A DNA stretch of 64,000 nt from Albugo candida. Taxonomy: Eukaryota > Oomycota > Peronosporomycetes > Albuginales > Albuginaceae. Under the pieces are notes generated by a model that was given only the letters and a program-made list of their open reading frames with translations, had not been told where the DNA came from and did not search any database. Where the stretch lies: assembly GCA_905220665.1 (NCBI GenBank), contig CAJNAR010000018.1:1-64000 (forward strand). The letters run 5' to 3'. Below, in pieces: positions 1 through 10,282 of the stretch (the first letter of the stretch is position 1; each line of letters starts with the position of its first letter). Position numbers and translations under genes: made by a program.

Positions 1-751
1 CCGACTTATGATGAAGTCGAAATGCTCGAACGGCGAACCTTGTGCTGTGCATAGCCAAGCACTCTCGGCAAACAGCTTCCTGTAGGGTGGAGGAGACTGC
101 AATACATCGCATCGAAGATTCGTTATCTTGCGTGCTTACACGGTCGCTCTTTCGCAAACTTGAATCTAATACAGCCGGGGACGAGAAAATGAAAATGTGT
201 GGTCCTTGCCTTGTTTTGTAAAACGGCATTGCGTCTTCGATCAAGCCTTCCTTCCAAAAGAATATTGTAGTTTCAGATGTTTCTTGCCAATCCAATGATG
301 ACACGTCATACTTTGTCTCTGTTGAAAATGTGACTGATTTACCTGAATTCCTCATGATCACTTCATCCATTGCGTTTGCCAGTGTATAAATACCGACGAG
401 TTTACTCGGCTCTGTTGTATCCCTAAGAGGTTTCGTCTTATCAGCAGGACGGTTTGTTTGCGTCAATTGACTTGACAATACGCATTGATTGCGGGTGATA
501 CAGTCCGAAAGCAACGTCTTCAGAGTACAAGAATGACATCCAATCCAATAGAGTCCGAAGGCGTTGGTTGCGGTAATTAAACGTATCTGCTCAATCCCAA
601 AAGAGCTTACGAGGCAATCATGACACAAATAAAAAGCTTGTCTGTTCGATATGGTCACATTTAATACTCCATATAAAGACGTGATACGGCTGGACCGATC
701 CATCGTTATCAGCGCGATGAGTAGAAGTGGGCACAGTCTGATATTTTGCAT
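1..751 (-). CDS. CCG-class secreted effector candidate, N-terminal part (runs off the left edge)
   Basis: Reading the minus strand from the ATG at 751 gives about 250 codons without a stop up to the window edge, so the 3' part of the gene lies outside. The protein begins with a hydrophobic leader (Leu/Ile-rich residues 5-16), as expected for a secreted protein. It carries Cys43-x2-Cys46-x5-Gly52, the CX2CX5G signature of Albugo CCG effectors, followed by the family's QIRL...FGLYWI strand. Near the edge it has the second family cluster CRECLAMHS. It aligns along its whole length with the two intact paralogues at 26288 and 32472, and its cysteines sit at the same positions. Upstream (about 784-817) is the CCAAT block shared by all copies. 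CCG proteins are thought to act in the host plant; the role of this one is unknown. Whether the complete gene is intact cannot be seen here. Confidence 0.85.
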   Translation of the reverse strand, partial: MQNIRLCPLLLIALITMDRSSRITSLYGVLNVTISNRQAFYLCHDCLVSSFGIEQIRLITATNAFGLYWIGCHSCTLKTLLSDCITRNQCVLSSQLTQTNRPADKTKPLRDTTEPSKLVGIYTLANAMDEVIMRNSGKSVTFSTETKYDVSSLDWQETSETTIFFWKEGLIEDAMPFYKTRQGPHIFIFSSPAVLDSSLRKSDRVSTQDNESSMRCIAVSSTLQEAVCRECLAMHSTRFAVRAFRLHHKS

Positions 752-783
752 GTTGCGTTTTTCAGTTTCAATTTCAAAATTAA

Positions 784-817
784 GGGGGAAAATCAACAGC
801 GAATACTATTGGCTAAA
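784..817 (-). promoter_or_regulatory. Shared CCG-family 5' block (CCAAT-containing), copy 1
   Basis: On the minus strand this stretch reads TTAGCCAAT, then a TATTC-like and CTGTTGAT-like segment, ending 33 nt before the ATG at 751. The same order of words lies just upstream of the other three CCG copies. Conservation outside the coding region suggests a core-promoter or transcription-start element. This is inferred from conservation only. Confidence 0.5.
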
Positions 818-1419
818 TATAAGTACCAGAAATAAGTTGCACCCAATCCAAAATCTTTCAAGTACTTGTCGTTTGTCGGCTTTTTGAACGATTTCATTAC
901 ACTGTTAATCTGTTTTTCTATTTCATCATTAGCCCTTGACCGTGTAAATATCATACAAGTGTTGCTTCAAATCTACGAATGCGGATATTTTCCACTTCCC
1001 CCTTGAGTAGGGGGACTTGAGCCGCTATCCACAACGGAAGTAAACCAAAAACCTCTGGCGGCGATCCGCATGCTCGAATCGCCTGACAACACCGTCGGGG
1101 GGGACGTAGATGGTAAGTGCTGCTGTTAGAACGTATGCAGGCTGATTTGAATACCGGCTGTGGCAAATGGACTGTGGTGGGGCCTCTTGGCCGAGGCAAA
1201 GATGGATTCACGTAAATATTTACCCTACTCAATAAAGCTATGGATGTGTCAAGACCGCTGGCAACTACGCTAGAAAACAAATGTACAGGATTTGAAACAG
1301 GCTCTTCAGAGAGTTACACTTTTGATTAGAGTATACAGTAGTAGATAACCACCAAACTGTTGTAAGAAACGGTTTTTTGATAGAAGACTACGTGCAAACA
1401 CCCTTACCTAAACCACCTG
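818..1419. other. Intergenic, no gene recognised
   Basis: A minus-strand open frame (1280-951) with a relatively GC-rich stretch and a run of G residues near 1097-1104 lies here. Its product matches nothing I recognise, and I do not call it a gene. The region separates the CCG gene from the truncated 5' end of the LINE. Confidence 0.5.
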
Positions 1420-4160
1420 AGCTGGGGCGATCGGCTTGATCCAGAAACGTTTGTTGAGTTTCTGGATATCGTGTTTGAATATAAGCGGGTGAGAGGATCT
1501 TACTTCGATCACAACGTTACCCGGTAATCACCTGGTTCTACAAAAAGCATCACGAGGTGATCCTGGCAACTATCGACGGATTGTAATACTTTCGTCGATG
1601 CGAAAGTGCTAATAAAATTGTTGGCGCATCGATTCCAACGGTTTTTGCCAAAATCGATTTACCAAGATCAAATAGCATTTGTGCGAGAAAGGTTGATGCA
1701 TCACCGCATTCGACATCTCACCGATATCCAAGACTTGGCCACTTATCGTGGGGAAGAAGCGTATGCGCCTTTTTTCAACTTCGAGAAAGGTTATGATCGT
1801 GTCAATCGAACGTATTTGTTTCGATTTTTGAAAAATAAGTGGGCGTTGGAAAACGTTTCATCGACTGGGTTCGTCTTCTGTATAACAACACGAAGACGCA
1901 GCTGATGATCAATGGCAATATTACACCATCCTTACACCACAAACGTAGAGGGATAGAAGGCGATATTCTCTCAGCATTACTTTTTCTGATGCCAATCGAA
2001 CACTTGGAAAGTTTACTTCGTCAACATGAGGAGCTTGGAATTTGGATCAATGGCACGACTGTCGCGACTGGATTATTTTCTGCGGACGATTCGACATTGC
2101 CTTCAGCGACACCAAATGAAGTTTTGATGCAAACCGAGCCCGATTAAGTCTATTGCGATGGATCTGGTGTGAAACGCAACTTGAGCGAATCATCTTTGCT
2201 CTTGTTGACTCGGACCATGCTGTGCCCTCGTATTCCCAATTTGACCATAAATAGTCCTGAGGAGTAGTCAGGTATGTTTATTTCAGGGATCAAGAATCAT
2301 TTCATGATGGGCTAGGTGTATGGTTTCGACGGTCATGAACTCCCCGTGGTAGATTCCTTGTTGCGTATACGATGATTTTGTAATGTATGTGGCATTCGAT
2401 GCTAAATCGGTGTGTGCTCGATCAGAAATACAAAAAAGATTTGAAACACGTTCACCTGATCTGCACACAGTGTTGACACCTTCGGCGGCAAGATGGTGGA
2501 ATGCAACTTGCTTCCTTTTTGGTGAAGTGACTGAGCCTACGAGGCATCCAATTCCTTCAGCAGGGAAAGATGCCTCAACGGCATTATCACAGCTTATTTC
2601 CAAGCTTCCTTTCGACCAAACAAGGCGATGGACGAATCCACCATCACGCCACTTCGACCTAGCAAAATAGTTCAATGGGGGAAAGTATTTCTTTGGTATA
2701 ATACGCATTTGAAATATGGCTTCAGATGGATTGAAGCACTACAAATTAACATTATGATGCTCTACAACGCCGTCAAATTACATGGAAGAACCGATGTGGT
2801 TCCACTGCAACCAGGAATTACATTATGAGGCTGCTACTCTTACCCGACTACGCAAAACGTTCGGTACAATCCTGTCTTGGTAGGTGGACCACATTGCATA
2901 TTTCGAAAAATCGTTTGCTGCGGCCTTCGAGATTCGAAGTCTTCAGGACGTTTTTCTACAATGTGACCCACGCAAATAAGGAAGCTTACGTTGAAATATT
3001 TTAGTACAGCGAGTAAGAGCTGACTACATCGACTATGGCTGACCTTACAATGAAGTCGTTCAAATACTATAGCGTATCCACTCGACGATCACTTGGATCC
3101 AACCAAACAAAAGTGGTAGATCTTTTACGTGGAAATACAAAGAAGGAGAGGAGAAGATATTTACCATCGATTAGAAATCACTTATGGTCTGGAAACCTCC
3201 TGGACCAACCACGAGTCATCCGATGTCGACCTATTGGTCCCCACGGGAACGATAGGATGCAATGGATTGAGAACGAGTTGGAACATTTATGGCTACATCG
3301 CAGCTTCTCCGGAAACGTGTCCTACCGATTTTCGAAGCTCTACAGTTTGCCTGGCCTTTCGAATGCTTCCAGATCGATCTTTTTACTAGTTTTTGTAACA
3401 TGCAGAGCCCGGAATAGTATTGTGCACGCATCATTTGTGTGGGGAAGTGGAATCCGAATAGCATCTCGTTTTAGATTGCTATCACAAAGCACGATTATGG
3501 AGAGATTTACTCTCTACTTGAGAGCAGTATTTCTCCTCTCGACCACGCTGGCCTCATATCGCATGTGCAATTGTGCCAGCACTACGGCTGACATGAAAGG
3601 ATTATCAGCAAATTATATCAGATTTACGGCTATCATAGTAGGTGGTGACAGTGCGCTTCATCTGGACTGATCGAAATATTTTTTTGTTCGATCGGCGATC
3701 AGCAACTCCGACAGCTCCAAAATTTTCCATGCTCTACACCAAGTTTAGTGTGCATGTTTAATACTTATGAAGACAGTGTAACGATCAGACGAACACATTC
3801 GGCTTTCATAGGTGCCGGGTCAACTTACAACGCAAGGATCATTCGATAGAACTTGCAGGATTCGAAGATCATCGCTGCGCGACGTCACCGAAAAGTGAAA
3901 ATGCAACTTCAACTCCGATCTTTGGACAGTTTACAATTTTTACACGCTGGACATATTCTGGTATTATGGCGGCGCTGAGGCTATCACAATACAGATCATC
4001 AACAAGAATTCATATTAGCATCTCCCACAGGTCCCTTTTCTTAAATCGGTTTCTGTATTGATATTTGTTATTTGAGATAGCCTAGACAAAAAGTGAAGTC
4101 AGTTAGTCTAATTCTAGTAATATAGACACTTTCAACTGATATGTGTAAGTAGTATGGTTC
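1420..4160 (+). mobile_element. Decayed LINE (non-LTR retrotransposon), 5'-truncated, copy 1
   Basis: The plus strand encodes, in several frames, pieces of a LINE pol protein colinear with the second copy at 54.7-50.9 kb (minus strand). They are the RT fingers/palm (about 1430-2150), the post-RT region (2150-2900) and the C-terminal zinc-finger region (3130-3600). The 3' tail at 4081-4137 is nearly identical to the reverse complement of 50889-50945, which confirms that both copies share the same 3' end. The start near 1420 falls inside the RT region when compared with copy 2, so this copy is truncated at its 5' end, as LINEs often are. Multiple frameshifts and stops mean it is inactive. No target-site duplication was identified. 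Confidence 0.8.
1430..2150 (+). pseudogene. LINE reverse transcriptase fragment (broken)
   Basis: Two overlapping frames (1606-1905 and 1839-2147) carry RT blocks: FEKGYDRVN (the usual LDFKKAYDRVNW block), FIDWVRLLYNNT, QLMINGNITPS and the catalytic region. The catalytic signature FADD reads SADD here, and the frame changes near 1840-1905. Upstream, around 1420-1605, an out-of-frame stretch matches LDPETF and RGDPGNYRPI of copy 2. The protein would have been the RT of a LINE pol; this copy cannot make it. Confidence 0.8.
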
Positions 4161-4324
4161 TAGATGAGGTAAGACAAGGTCAGTAAAAGTTCTATAATTT
4201 AGTTCGCATTGAGAGGAAGTTCATAAGAGAATGATATAGCAAACAAAATAATAGGTTTCTCTAACAAAAGAAACGTTTTTCGTGCAAAAGCTCCTAAAAA
4301 GAGGTATATCTATTAGTTTCTATA

Positions 4325-4600
4325 ATGAAACTACGTGATTTTTGGCTAATCGACTCGAGCAAAAATGGACAGCCCCTCACCCAGAAAAAGATTGAGGTAG
4401 ACCTGACACGAATTACCAGGCAAATAGTTGACTCTTCTGGTAGCCCAGTGACGTTCGCTACTCTATCAGTATCAAAACATGATGCTGTGATCCACCATAC
4501 TGCCAAGCAAAAATCTTTATATCTCTTCTATAAAGTCATCCTAGTTGATTGCATTGTAACAAAGAAAGACAGAGCCAATTCGGAACCTCGTGATTCTTGA
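4325..4600 (+). pseudogene. Relic of a CRN nuclease (REase-like) domain C-terminus
   Basis: The frame from 4325 starts with a match to the end of the nuclease domain of the CRN gene at 6367-7128. MKLRDFWLIDSS here corresponds to LDLRDFCLIDFR there, followed by QKKIEVDL (there QQKIDEDL). The relic lacks everything upstream: the catalytic D...E-x-L core, the NTPase and the LYLAK leader are absent. It begins about 165 bp after the end of the LINE at 1420-4160, so LINE insertion or deletion may have removed the rest. It is on the opposite strand to the 6367-8416 CRN gene. I treat it as a gene fragment, not a functional gene. Confidence 0.55.
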
Positions 4601-6366
4601 GGCAGAATATACGGATGCAGGTATGCTATCTGGTCAAGCATAGCCTAAATTGATTGAGTTCAATGCTGAGAGTTTTTATACTATAGAACCGCGCAATGAA
4701 CGAATATCGACAGAGCTTATTTTTCAATGATTCAATCAAGCCACCTTTTTGTGCTTTGAGATCATTTTCCTTTGGATATTTCCTTCATCTCATTCATCTT
4801 CGAAAAAGCTTGGAAAGCTGAATAAAGTAATGAGAGCACTTTTTAACGTCTCAGCCAAAAGCGTAATCTCGTGCACAGTGATTATGTAGTGGGCCTTCTA
4901 CCGAGAACTTTTAGCCTACATGATTGTCTCCAGATATAACTGTCCACACAAGTAACAAAATATTACGTTAAGAAGCTATGGAGTGGGCGATATGGGGCTC
5001 CGGGTAGGAATTAGGAAGATATGAATGATTTTTTCGAAATTGAAACTAAATATGCACAAAACAATCGCGATAACAAAGCACAATCACAACCTTAAAAGTT
5101 AGAAATCATCTCGAAAAAAGGCTAGAAAATGTGAAATCGGACTCACAGCGGATAAAAATGTGCTGTTGAATTGTATCAAAAGACTATCGTGAAAGCCATG
5201 TGTATGTAAGTAATCACTTAGTCTTCGCTCATGCATCAAGGTCTTACTATCCTTGGACCAATATGGATCACCGTCGGAAACTTCTTCAACTGTCAGAATT
5301 CTCCTTGCACATTGGACGACACATAATCGAGATACTTACATTTAGATCAAATCATCGTTTGAAAGGTTTGAGTCGTGAAAGCATCTTTACTGGTGTGATT
5401 TACCATCTCATGCTGAGATGATGAACCATGTGAGAATCTAAACAATGGCGAAACATCTCCCTAGTGCAACCGAAATGAAAGATATTCACCCATCAATATC
5501 GTCATCATGGAACGAAGTTAAAATCGTATCGAGCAAGCAGCGAGCTTTACATAAAAAGACACTTGCAAACAGCGCACATAGCACTTGAACAACTTGGTTG
5601 GATAAAGTAACACCACACCTCATTTATCCAACATTATCAATCGAGCTTTCTTCATTCAAATTCTTCGTGCCTTCTTGATGAAAGCATAAAACTTCGACGG
5701 GTTAATGAGACACCTTCTAACGGCAAACAGTGGAACAGATATGTTCCACTAACGAGAGCTTTCTAGTCAATTTATTCTACACGCATTCAAATTCTACGAC
5801 TGGTCTCGATATTTTTGATGGACCTCAAAGGCGCATGAATGCCTTGTAAATGCTCGTATCAGAAATAAAATACTTTTCCGCAGCTTTCCTTTGGTCTGAC
5901 ATACTGTGACTACACACTTCACGGAAACTTCGCTCGAGGATGACACACATTTTCTACTCGATCAATGCCTGTCACTTTAGTGAGGTCAATGATCTCTGCC
6001 AAAACGTTTGGATCAAAAACTGGTGAATGAGAATACATATCATTTTCCTGAATAGCTAAACGAATCGCGTAACACATTTACAAGAAACACAGATGACATT
6101 TGTCTTCGTGCTAGTTGGAATTGTGTCGTAGCGCTTACCAAATTTTCGACTACTACGTATATCATCTTGACTGACGTATCCGACGCGATACGACCGTGCG
6201 GGTTGGATATCGCAAAGCAACTGGAAAGAAGTAGCGAGCCAGGAAACGACAAATAAATAGAAATCCGTTGTTCAGTATAATGCCTAAAATTTTCTTCACA
6301 GTTTGCAAGAATCCTGCTCGCAACCGCATTAGTATGTTTGTGTTCCACTTGAAGCACTCGTCTTGT
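4601..6366. other. Intergenic, no gene recognised
   Basis: Only short open frames on both strands occur here (for example 5200-5421 plus and 6357-6040 minus). None shows a recognisable domain or convincing codon pattern. The part next to 6366 is presumably the 3' flank of the CRN gene. Confidence 0.5.
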
Positions 6367-7128
6367 TCACAAGGATGGCTGAATGCATTTTGTTGATTGT
6401 GAGTTGTAGAGAGTAATGTTCGAGAATGGGGCATCATAACAAACAATGTATAGCTTGGTGCTTCGTCTCAAGTCTTCATCGATCTTCTGCTGCGATGTGT
6501 TATCGATTCTGCGGAAGTCAATCAGGCAGAAATCACGAAGGTCCAGCGAAGAGTATCGCCCATCGCTAGAGAATCTCTGGATATGCTCATCAATTCGGTT
6601 GCCTTCTCGCAGCAATTCGATTCCCCATAGAAATGACTTATCCTTTGCATAGACAGTGAAGTCAATAAAGCCATTAGATCCAAATATTGCTCCGACATCT
6701 GCAGATGTCACTATACTCTCTGGTGTGGAACGATGTACTGACTTGAAAAACTCCATTTGCCATACTGTTTCAAGTGGGATATCATTCAAAGCACTTTTGC
6801 CCAGAGTGTTTTTGATGCAATCATAATCTATGACAGATAGAGCACGGGATATCAAGTCTTGGAGAGTTGATGGTAGGTATTTAGCTCGTTTGATGACACC
6901 GACCCGCTTCTGAATAAAAAATCGTTTCATCACTGGTGACGAGAACTCCAAACTATCAAGCAGTATACCCCTTCTACAACAAGTGTCCACGATTTTTTCA
7001 TGATCAGTTCTGCGATCAGTACCATTGCTAATTCTTTCCAAACAGTCAAGTTCCTCTTGAGTGAGCGTATTTAGAGTTCGAACAGCTCGAGTAGTTATGA
7101 GGCCATCGTGAAGGGATCCATCTTGCAT
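6367..7128 (-). CDS. CRN effector C-terminal half: winged-helix-like linker plus REase-fold nuclease domain
   Basis: This 253-residue frame begins with ATG one base after the stop of the upstream frame (7132-7130, then a single base at 7129). Residues 8-35 (LITTRAVRTLNTLTQEE) resemble the linker that follows the NTPase in CRN proteins. Residues 122-205 match the CRN-type restriction-endonuclease fold: a conserved Glu in WQMEF (about 126), FIDF with Asp156, WGIELLREG with Glu171, EHIQRF, and then LRDFCLIDFR. In this family the D...E-x-L constellation is proposed to bind the metal. It reads as the missing second half of the 7130-8416 protein. It may be reached by a frame change or an unspliced/misread base, it may be an independent ORF, or the gene may be a young pseudogene. 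CRN proteins act inside the host cell, usually in the nucleus. Confidence 0.65.
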   Translation of the reverse strand: MQDGSLHDGLITTRAVRTLNTLTQEELDCLERISNGTDRRTDHEKIVDTCCRRGILLDSLEFSSPVMKRFFIQKRVGVIKRAKYLPSTLQDLISRALSVIDYDCIKNTLGKSALNDIPLETVWQMEFFKSVHRSTPESIVTSADVGAIFGSNGFIDFTVYAKDKSFLWGIELLREGNRIDEHIQRFSSDGRYSSLDLRDFCLIDFRRIDNTSQQKIDEDLRRSTKLYIVCYDAPFSNITLYNSQSTKCIQPSL

Positions 7129-7129
7129 C

Positions 7130-8416
7130 TTAATTTAATGTCGGTGGACTGCTAGCGCTTTTGATACAAGACATATAAATCTCATTGAGCAATTTGATTG
7201 CTGTGATGCAAAGACCTACATGGGAACCAGTGAGATACTCCAGTTGGCTGCAAAACAAACGCATCGACGTATTTTCATCGCCATTTGCATTCTGAAGACG
7301 TTCGACTCCTACAAAATGCTTTAGAACAAGTTCTACCACTTCATCATGCCTCAAATTCATATCCTTGATTCCAAGCTGCATTTCAGGGGGTATGTCGATT
7401 GGGGTCGAATATTCTAGATAATTGAAGTTGGAGCCATAGGCTGCAAACATCAAAATTCTCACTTTGCAATTTCTTTCTGTCATGATTCCTTTCACACGAT
7501 ACCAGAACGTTGATGACTTGCGCTTAGGAGATGATGATCCAGATTCTTGAAATATCATTTGAACTTCATCCACAATCAGATACACAATTTCTTCTTGCAA
7601 ATAGCGACTAGTAGCCACGTCCTTCCAATCTGTATTAAAAATTGATTTGAATGCAGGCGCAAAAGCTTCCCCTGGTGCCAGGTACAATATTGAGAACTCG
7701 TAGATAACAGCATTTTTGTTCATCTTTTCGCACCTTTGAAACAAAGCATAGCTCACCAACGTTGCCATTGAGGTTTTCCCGGTCATTGGAGGACTCTTAA
7801 CAAAAATCACTTTTTTTTGATCAAGGTTGTTAATAATACCATTTGTTACATCCTCTCTTAGTAACGTCTTCCCACTTTGTAGATCGATCCCTTCTAATCC
7901 TGTTGCTTCTCCCGTCCTGCTATGCCAACTAACAGTGTTCCCATATACATCTTGAGGAAAGCGAGGTATTTCAGTTTCTGAGATATCAAAAACACGATGT
8001 CTCAGCGGATGTTTACTAGATCGGAGAAGAGAAACTCGTCTTTTTTGTCCACTATGACTACTTGTTATTGGCAACAGCACCAACACATGAATGACTTTTT
8101 CATCTGGAGTATTTTTGCCAAAAAAGTCATGTAATTTCCTAGTCGCCTTCATGAATAGTTCACTTTTGAGATATATATCTTTCACATCCTGTGAATAATG
8201 AGCTTCTGAGAGATCACCGACATCGGCATCCTCATCATCCAAAAAGGCATCATTTTTCTTCGCCAAATATAGAATCAGTCGATCGGCGGGGAAGCTATAC
8301 ATTTTCTTCTTCGCTATCTCATCTTTCAAAAAACTGACTAGCTTATTATCATAAATTTCAACAGCGAAGATGCTCCCCTCACCAGCAATAAGACACGTGA
8401 GGGTCAACGCCACCAT
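7130..8416 (-). CDS. Crinkler (CRN) effector: LYLAK leader plus P-loop NTPase
   Basis: The frame of 428 residues starts at the ATG at 8416. Residues 1-60 form the ubiquitin-like CRN header (LTCLIAGEGSIFAVEI...) with the translocation motif LYLAK at 49-53, the Albugo form of LFLAK. HVLVLLP at 110-116 marks the end of the leader, as the HVLVxxP motif does in Phytophthora CRNs. An NTPase follows, with Walker A SPPMTGKTS (208-216) and Walker B YLIVDEVQ (279-286); the end (LTGSHVGLC) matches the helical part of CRN NTPases. The architecture header + NTPase + nuclease is a known CRN combination; here the nuclease lies in the next frame (6367-7128). There is no classical signal peptide, which is normal for CRNs. 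Target and activity are unknown. Confidence 0.85.
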   Translation of the reverse strand: MVALTLTCLIAGEGSIFAVEIYDNKLVSFLKDEIAKKKMYSFPADRLILYLAKKNDAFLDDEDADVGDLSEAHYSQDVKDIYLKSELFMKATRKLHDFFGKNTPDEKVIHVLVLLPITSSHSGQKRRVSLLRSSKHPLRHRVFDISETEIPRFPQDVYGNTVSWHSRTGEATGLEGIDLQSGKTLLREDVTNGIINNLDQKKVIFVKSPPMTGKTSMATLVSYALFQRCEKMNKNAVIYEFSILYLAPGEAFAPAFKSIFNTDWKDVATSRYLQEEIVYLIVDEVQMIFQESGSSSPKRKSSTFWYRVKGIMTERNCKVRILMFAAYGSNFNYLEYSTPIDIPPEMQLGIKDMNLRHDEVVELVLKHFVGVERLQNANGDENTSMRLFCSQLEYLTGSHVGLCITAIKLLNEIYMSCIKSASSPPTLN

Positions 8417-9196
8417 TGCTTCTTTTCTTCTATGCGAAAAATTAAAGCTGTACCGTGAAATATCACAGATAATACATCTCTTGCCAAACTGGTGTCAATT
8501 TTGACTAACGTAGAGTATCATACTCCGTAGACTGGGAGTCCCCGAGGAGAATCAGAAAAGTTTGAAAAAAATCCCCAGGATCAACATAGGGCGCGATGAG
8601 ACTGGATTATATTGAGACGAAATATGAGAGCATTATTGGCTTTAATCAAATCCAAACTAATTGATAAATGTATCATCTCCCAGTAATTATACGTTTCGAA
8701 AATAATCATCGAATCTAACTAGTGTGCAAATATATCTTATTAGACGGAAAAACTGGAATGGGCAACAAAGTTCCAGCCTGTCCGCTGACGTAATGAAGGA
8801 CAGTGGTGCAAGCTTACTCGTACGATCTGACAGTGTAGCTTAGATGGGATGATCGTGAGTATCATACAGGCTATGTACCGCACGCGTTAAACATATCACC
8901 ACAAATACTCGAGATGATTCAATCTACGAATATGCCATCACGTGGTTGTGAACCTGGCAGCTTATGTACTTTTATGCAATGAAGAACGTGTTTGCCATGA
9001 TAGTCTTGGTAGCTATCGAGAGAGAGACGGGGAGATTTGCATACCGATGCACTAGCTAAAGTAGACAGTGATGTTGCACCACTATCCTCCCTCACGTCAG
9101 CAGACAGACTGTAAATTCGTTGCCATTTAAGCCTTTTCGTCTAAATAATATGTTTTTCCACGCTATATACGAAAGGAATATTTTTAGCGAACCGTC
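8417..9196. other. Intergenic upstream of the CRN gene
   Basis: This stretch is the 5' flank of the CRN gene. No open frame of note and no recognisable element was found. It ends at the inverted-repeat element at 9197. Confidence 0.5.
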
Positions 9197-9223
9197 AAAA
9201 TCCCCTCAGTTTGATATGATTGG
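9197..9223 (+). repeat. Left terminal inverted repeat of the 514-bp element
   Basis: It matches 9684-9710 in reverse complement at all 27 positions. Confidence 0.85.
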
Positions 9224-9683
9224 CTAAGGATTAGATGCTTCAGCTACTGCAAGTTGAACCAGTATCTCTGCAACTGCGTGGGATGCCATCTGAATCGACC
9301 CGAAGGAATCAACCATCTGCATCATCGACGCAAAGAATTCGTCGGAATTTGAGCTCTTTACAGCAGCCCTGGATGCACCCATGCAAATGGATTTGGCCGT
9401 TCAGGAGGGTACGATACAACACACGAAGATGTCAAAGTGCAACAACAGGACCCATGGGACTCAGTTTACAAAATCAAATATTTTTGTGTTATGAACAAAC
9501 CGTGAACTATGAAATAGTCTAAAAAGAATGATCACAAAAGAACGAAGGCGAACGCGAACTAAATTAAATGATTGCGAATCGAGCGCAAAATAGTTAACGT
9601 CGAAAAGGAGCGGGCAGTTGGATCATATTAACGTATTGACCCTTGCCTAGGCGTACGTTAGCACTTTGGAAGCATAAAATTTC

Positions 9684-9710
9684 CCAATCATATCAAACTG
9701 AGGGGATTTT
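9684..9710 (-). repeat. Right terminal inverted repeat of the 514-bp element
   Basis: It is the exact reverse complement of 9197-9223. Confidence 0.85.
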
Positions 9711-10018
9711 AACAGTTCCCTATTATTATAAAATTAGTCCCCAAGAAGCTCAACCCAAACGAGGAGAACAACTTCTTGGATTAACTTTCTAAGTTTTGGA
9801 TGTCAAATCATTGTCAGTGATTTGACTACTTGTCTCGCGTTTGGAATTTCACATTAAAGCCGCATGATTCGCCTTCGTGGTATTCGCTTTCGATCTAGCA
9901 TGTGCCGTAAACCAGAAATGGTTTGATAAACAAGACGTATGAATGGCAATTGAGCACAAATGATCTCTGACGTCACTTCTTTGCCGAACGCGTAGTTCAA
10001 ACGTCCATATTTTCCCAA

Positions 10019-10225
10019 TTAAAAAAATCGTTTCTCTAGTAGAGAAATGTGAATCGCCTTGCGAATAGAAGTGTACAAGTCATTCCAAATGGTATAAACA
10101 CGCTCATGACGATGTATAATCGAATTACTTCCCAAACGCTCGACACGAACAGCGACGTCAAAGTCTTTGTAATCTACTTCCTGGGAGGTTAAAACTTGGA
10201 CAAAAAGCTCCAGAAAACCAGCCAT
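10019..10225 (-). CDS. Small ORF of uncertain status downstream of the coiled-coil gene
   Basis: A 68-residue frame starts with ATG (MAGFLELFVQV...) 57 nt beyond the stop of the coiled-coil gene on the same strand. The segment DFDVAVRVERLGSNSI has the look of a folded beta-rich domain, loosely like a hot-dog thioesterase, and a further open stretch continues past its stop in another frame (about 9850-9985, ending RKRIPRRRIMRL). It could be a small gene with an unrecognised intron, a last exon of the neighbour, or a decaying gene. I do not recognise it with confidence. Confidence 0.3.
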   Translation of the reverse strand: MAGFLELFVQVLTSQEVDYKDFDVAVRVERLGSNSIIHRHERVYTIWNDLYTSIRKAIHISLLEKRFF

Positions 10226-10282
10226 AAAGAACTCAAGTATATTTTACAAGTGTTTTGCACTTGAACAGTACAACTACAGCTA

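Larger units (their letters stand above)
9197..9710. mobile_element. Small TIR element (MITE-like or deletion derivative), about 514 bp
   Basis: Positions 9197-9223 and 9684-9710 form a perfect 27-bp inverted repeat (one arm begins AAAATCCCCTCAGTTTGATA). Just outside the arms are AACCGTC on the left and AACAGTT on the right, a possible imperfect target-site duplication. The interior holds an open frame at 9235-9522 without recognisable homology; another frame shows a histidine/cysteine-rich stretch (CVGCHLNRPEG) that may be debris of a transposase. Perfect arms imply a recent insertion. The family is unknown. Confidence 0.6.

Noticed and set aside
951..1280. 109-codon minus-strand open frame
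   Set aside because: No recognisable domain, not adjacent to a promoter-like block, and no relative among the window's families. Kept as intergenic.
3035..3670. 211-codon plus-strand frame as an independent gene
   Set aside because: It lies in the LINE copy and matches an alternative frame of the second LINE copy (51960-51603), so it is a shadow of the decayed pol C-terminus.
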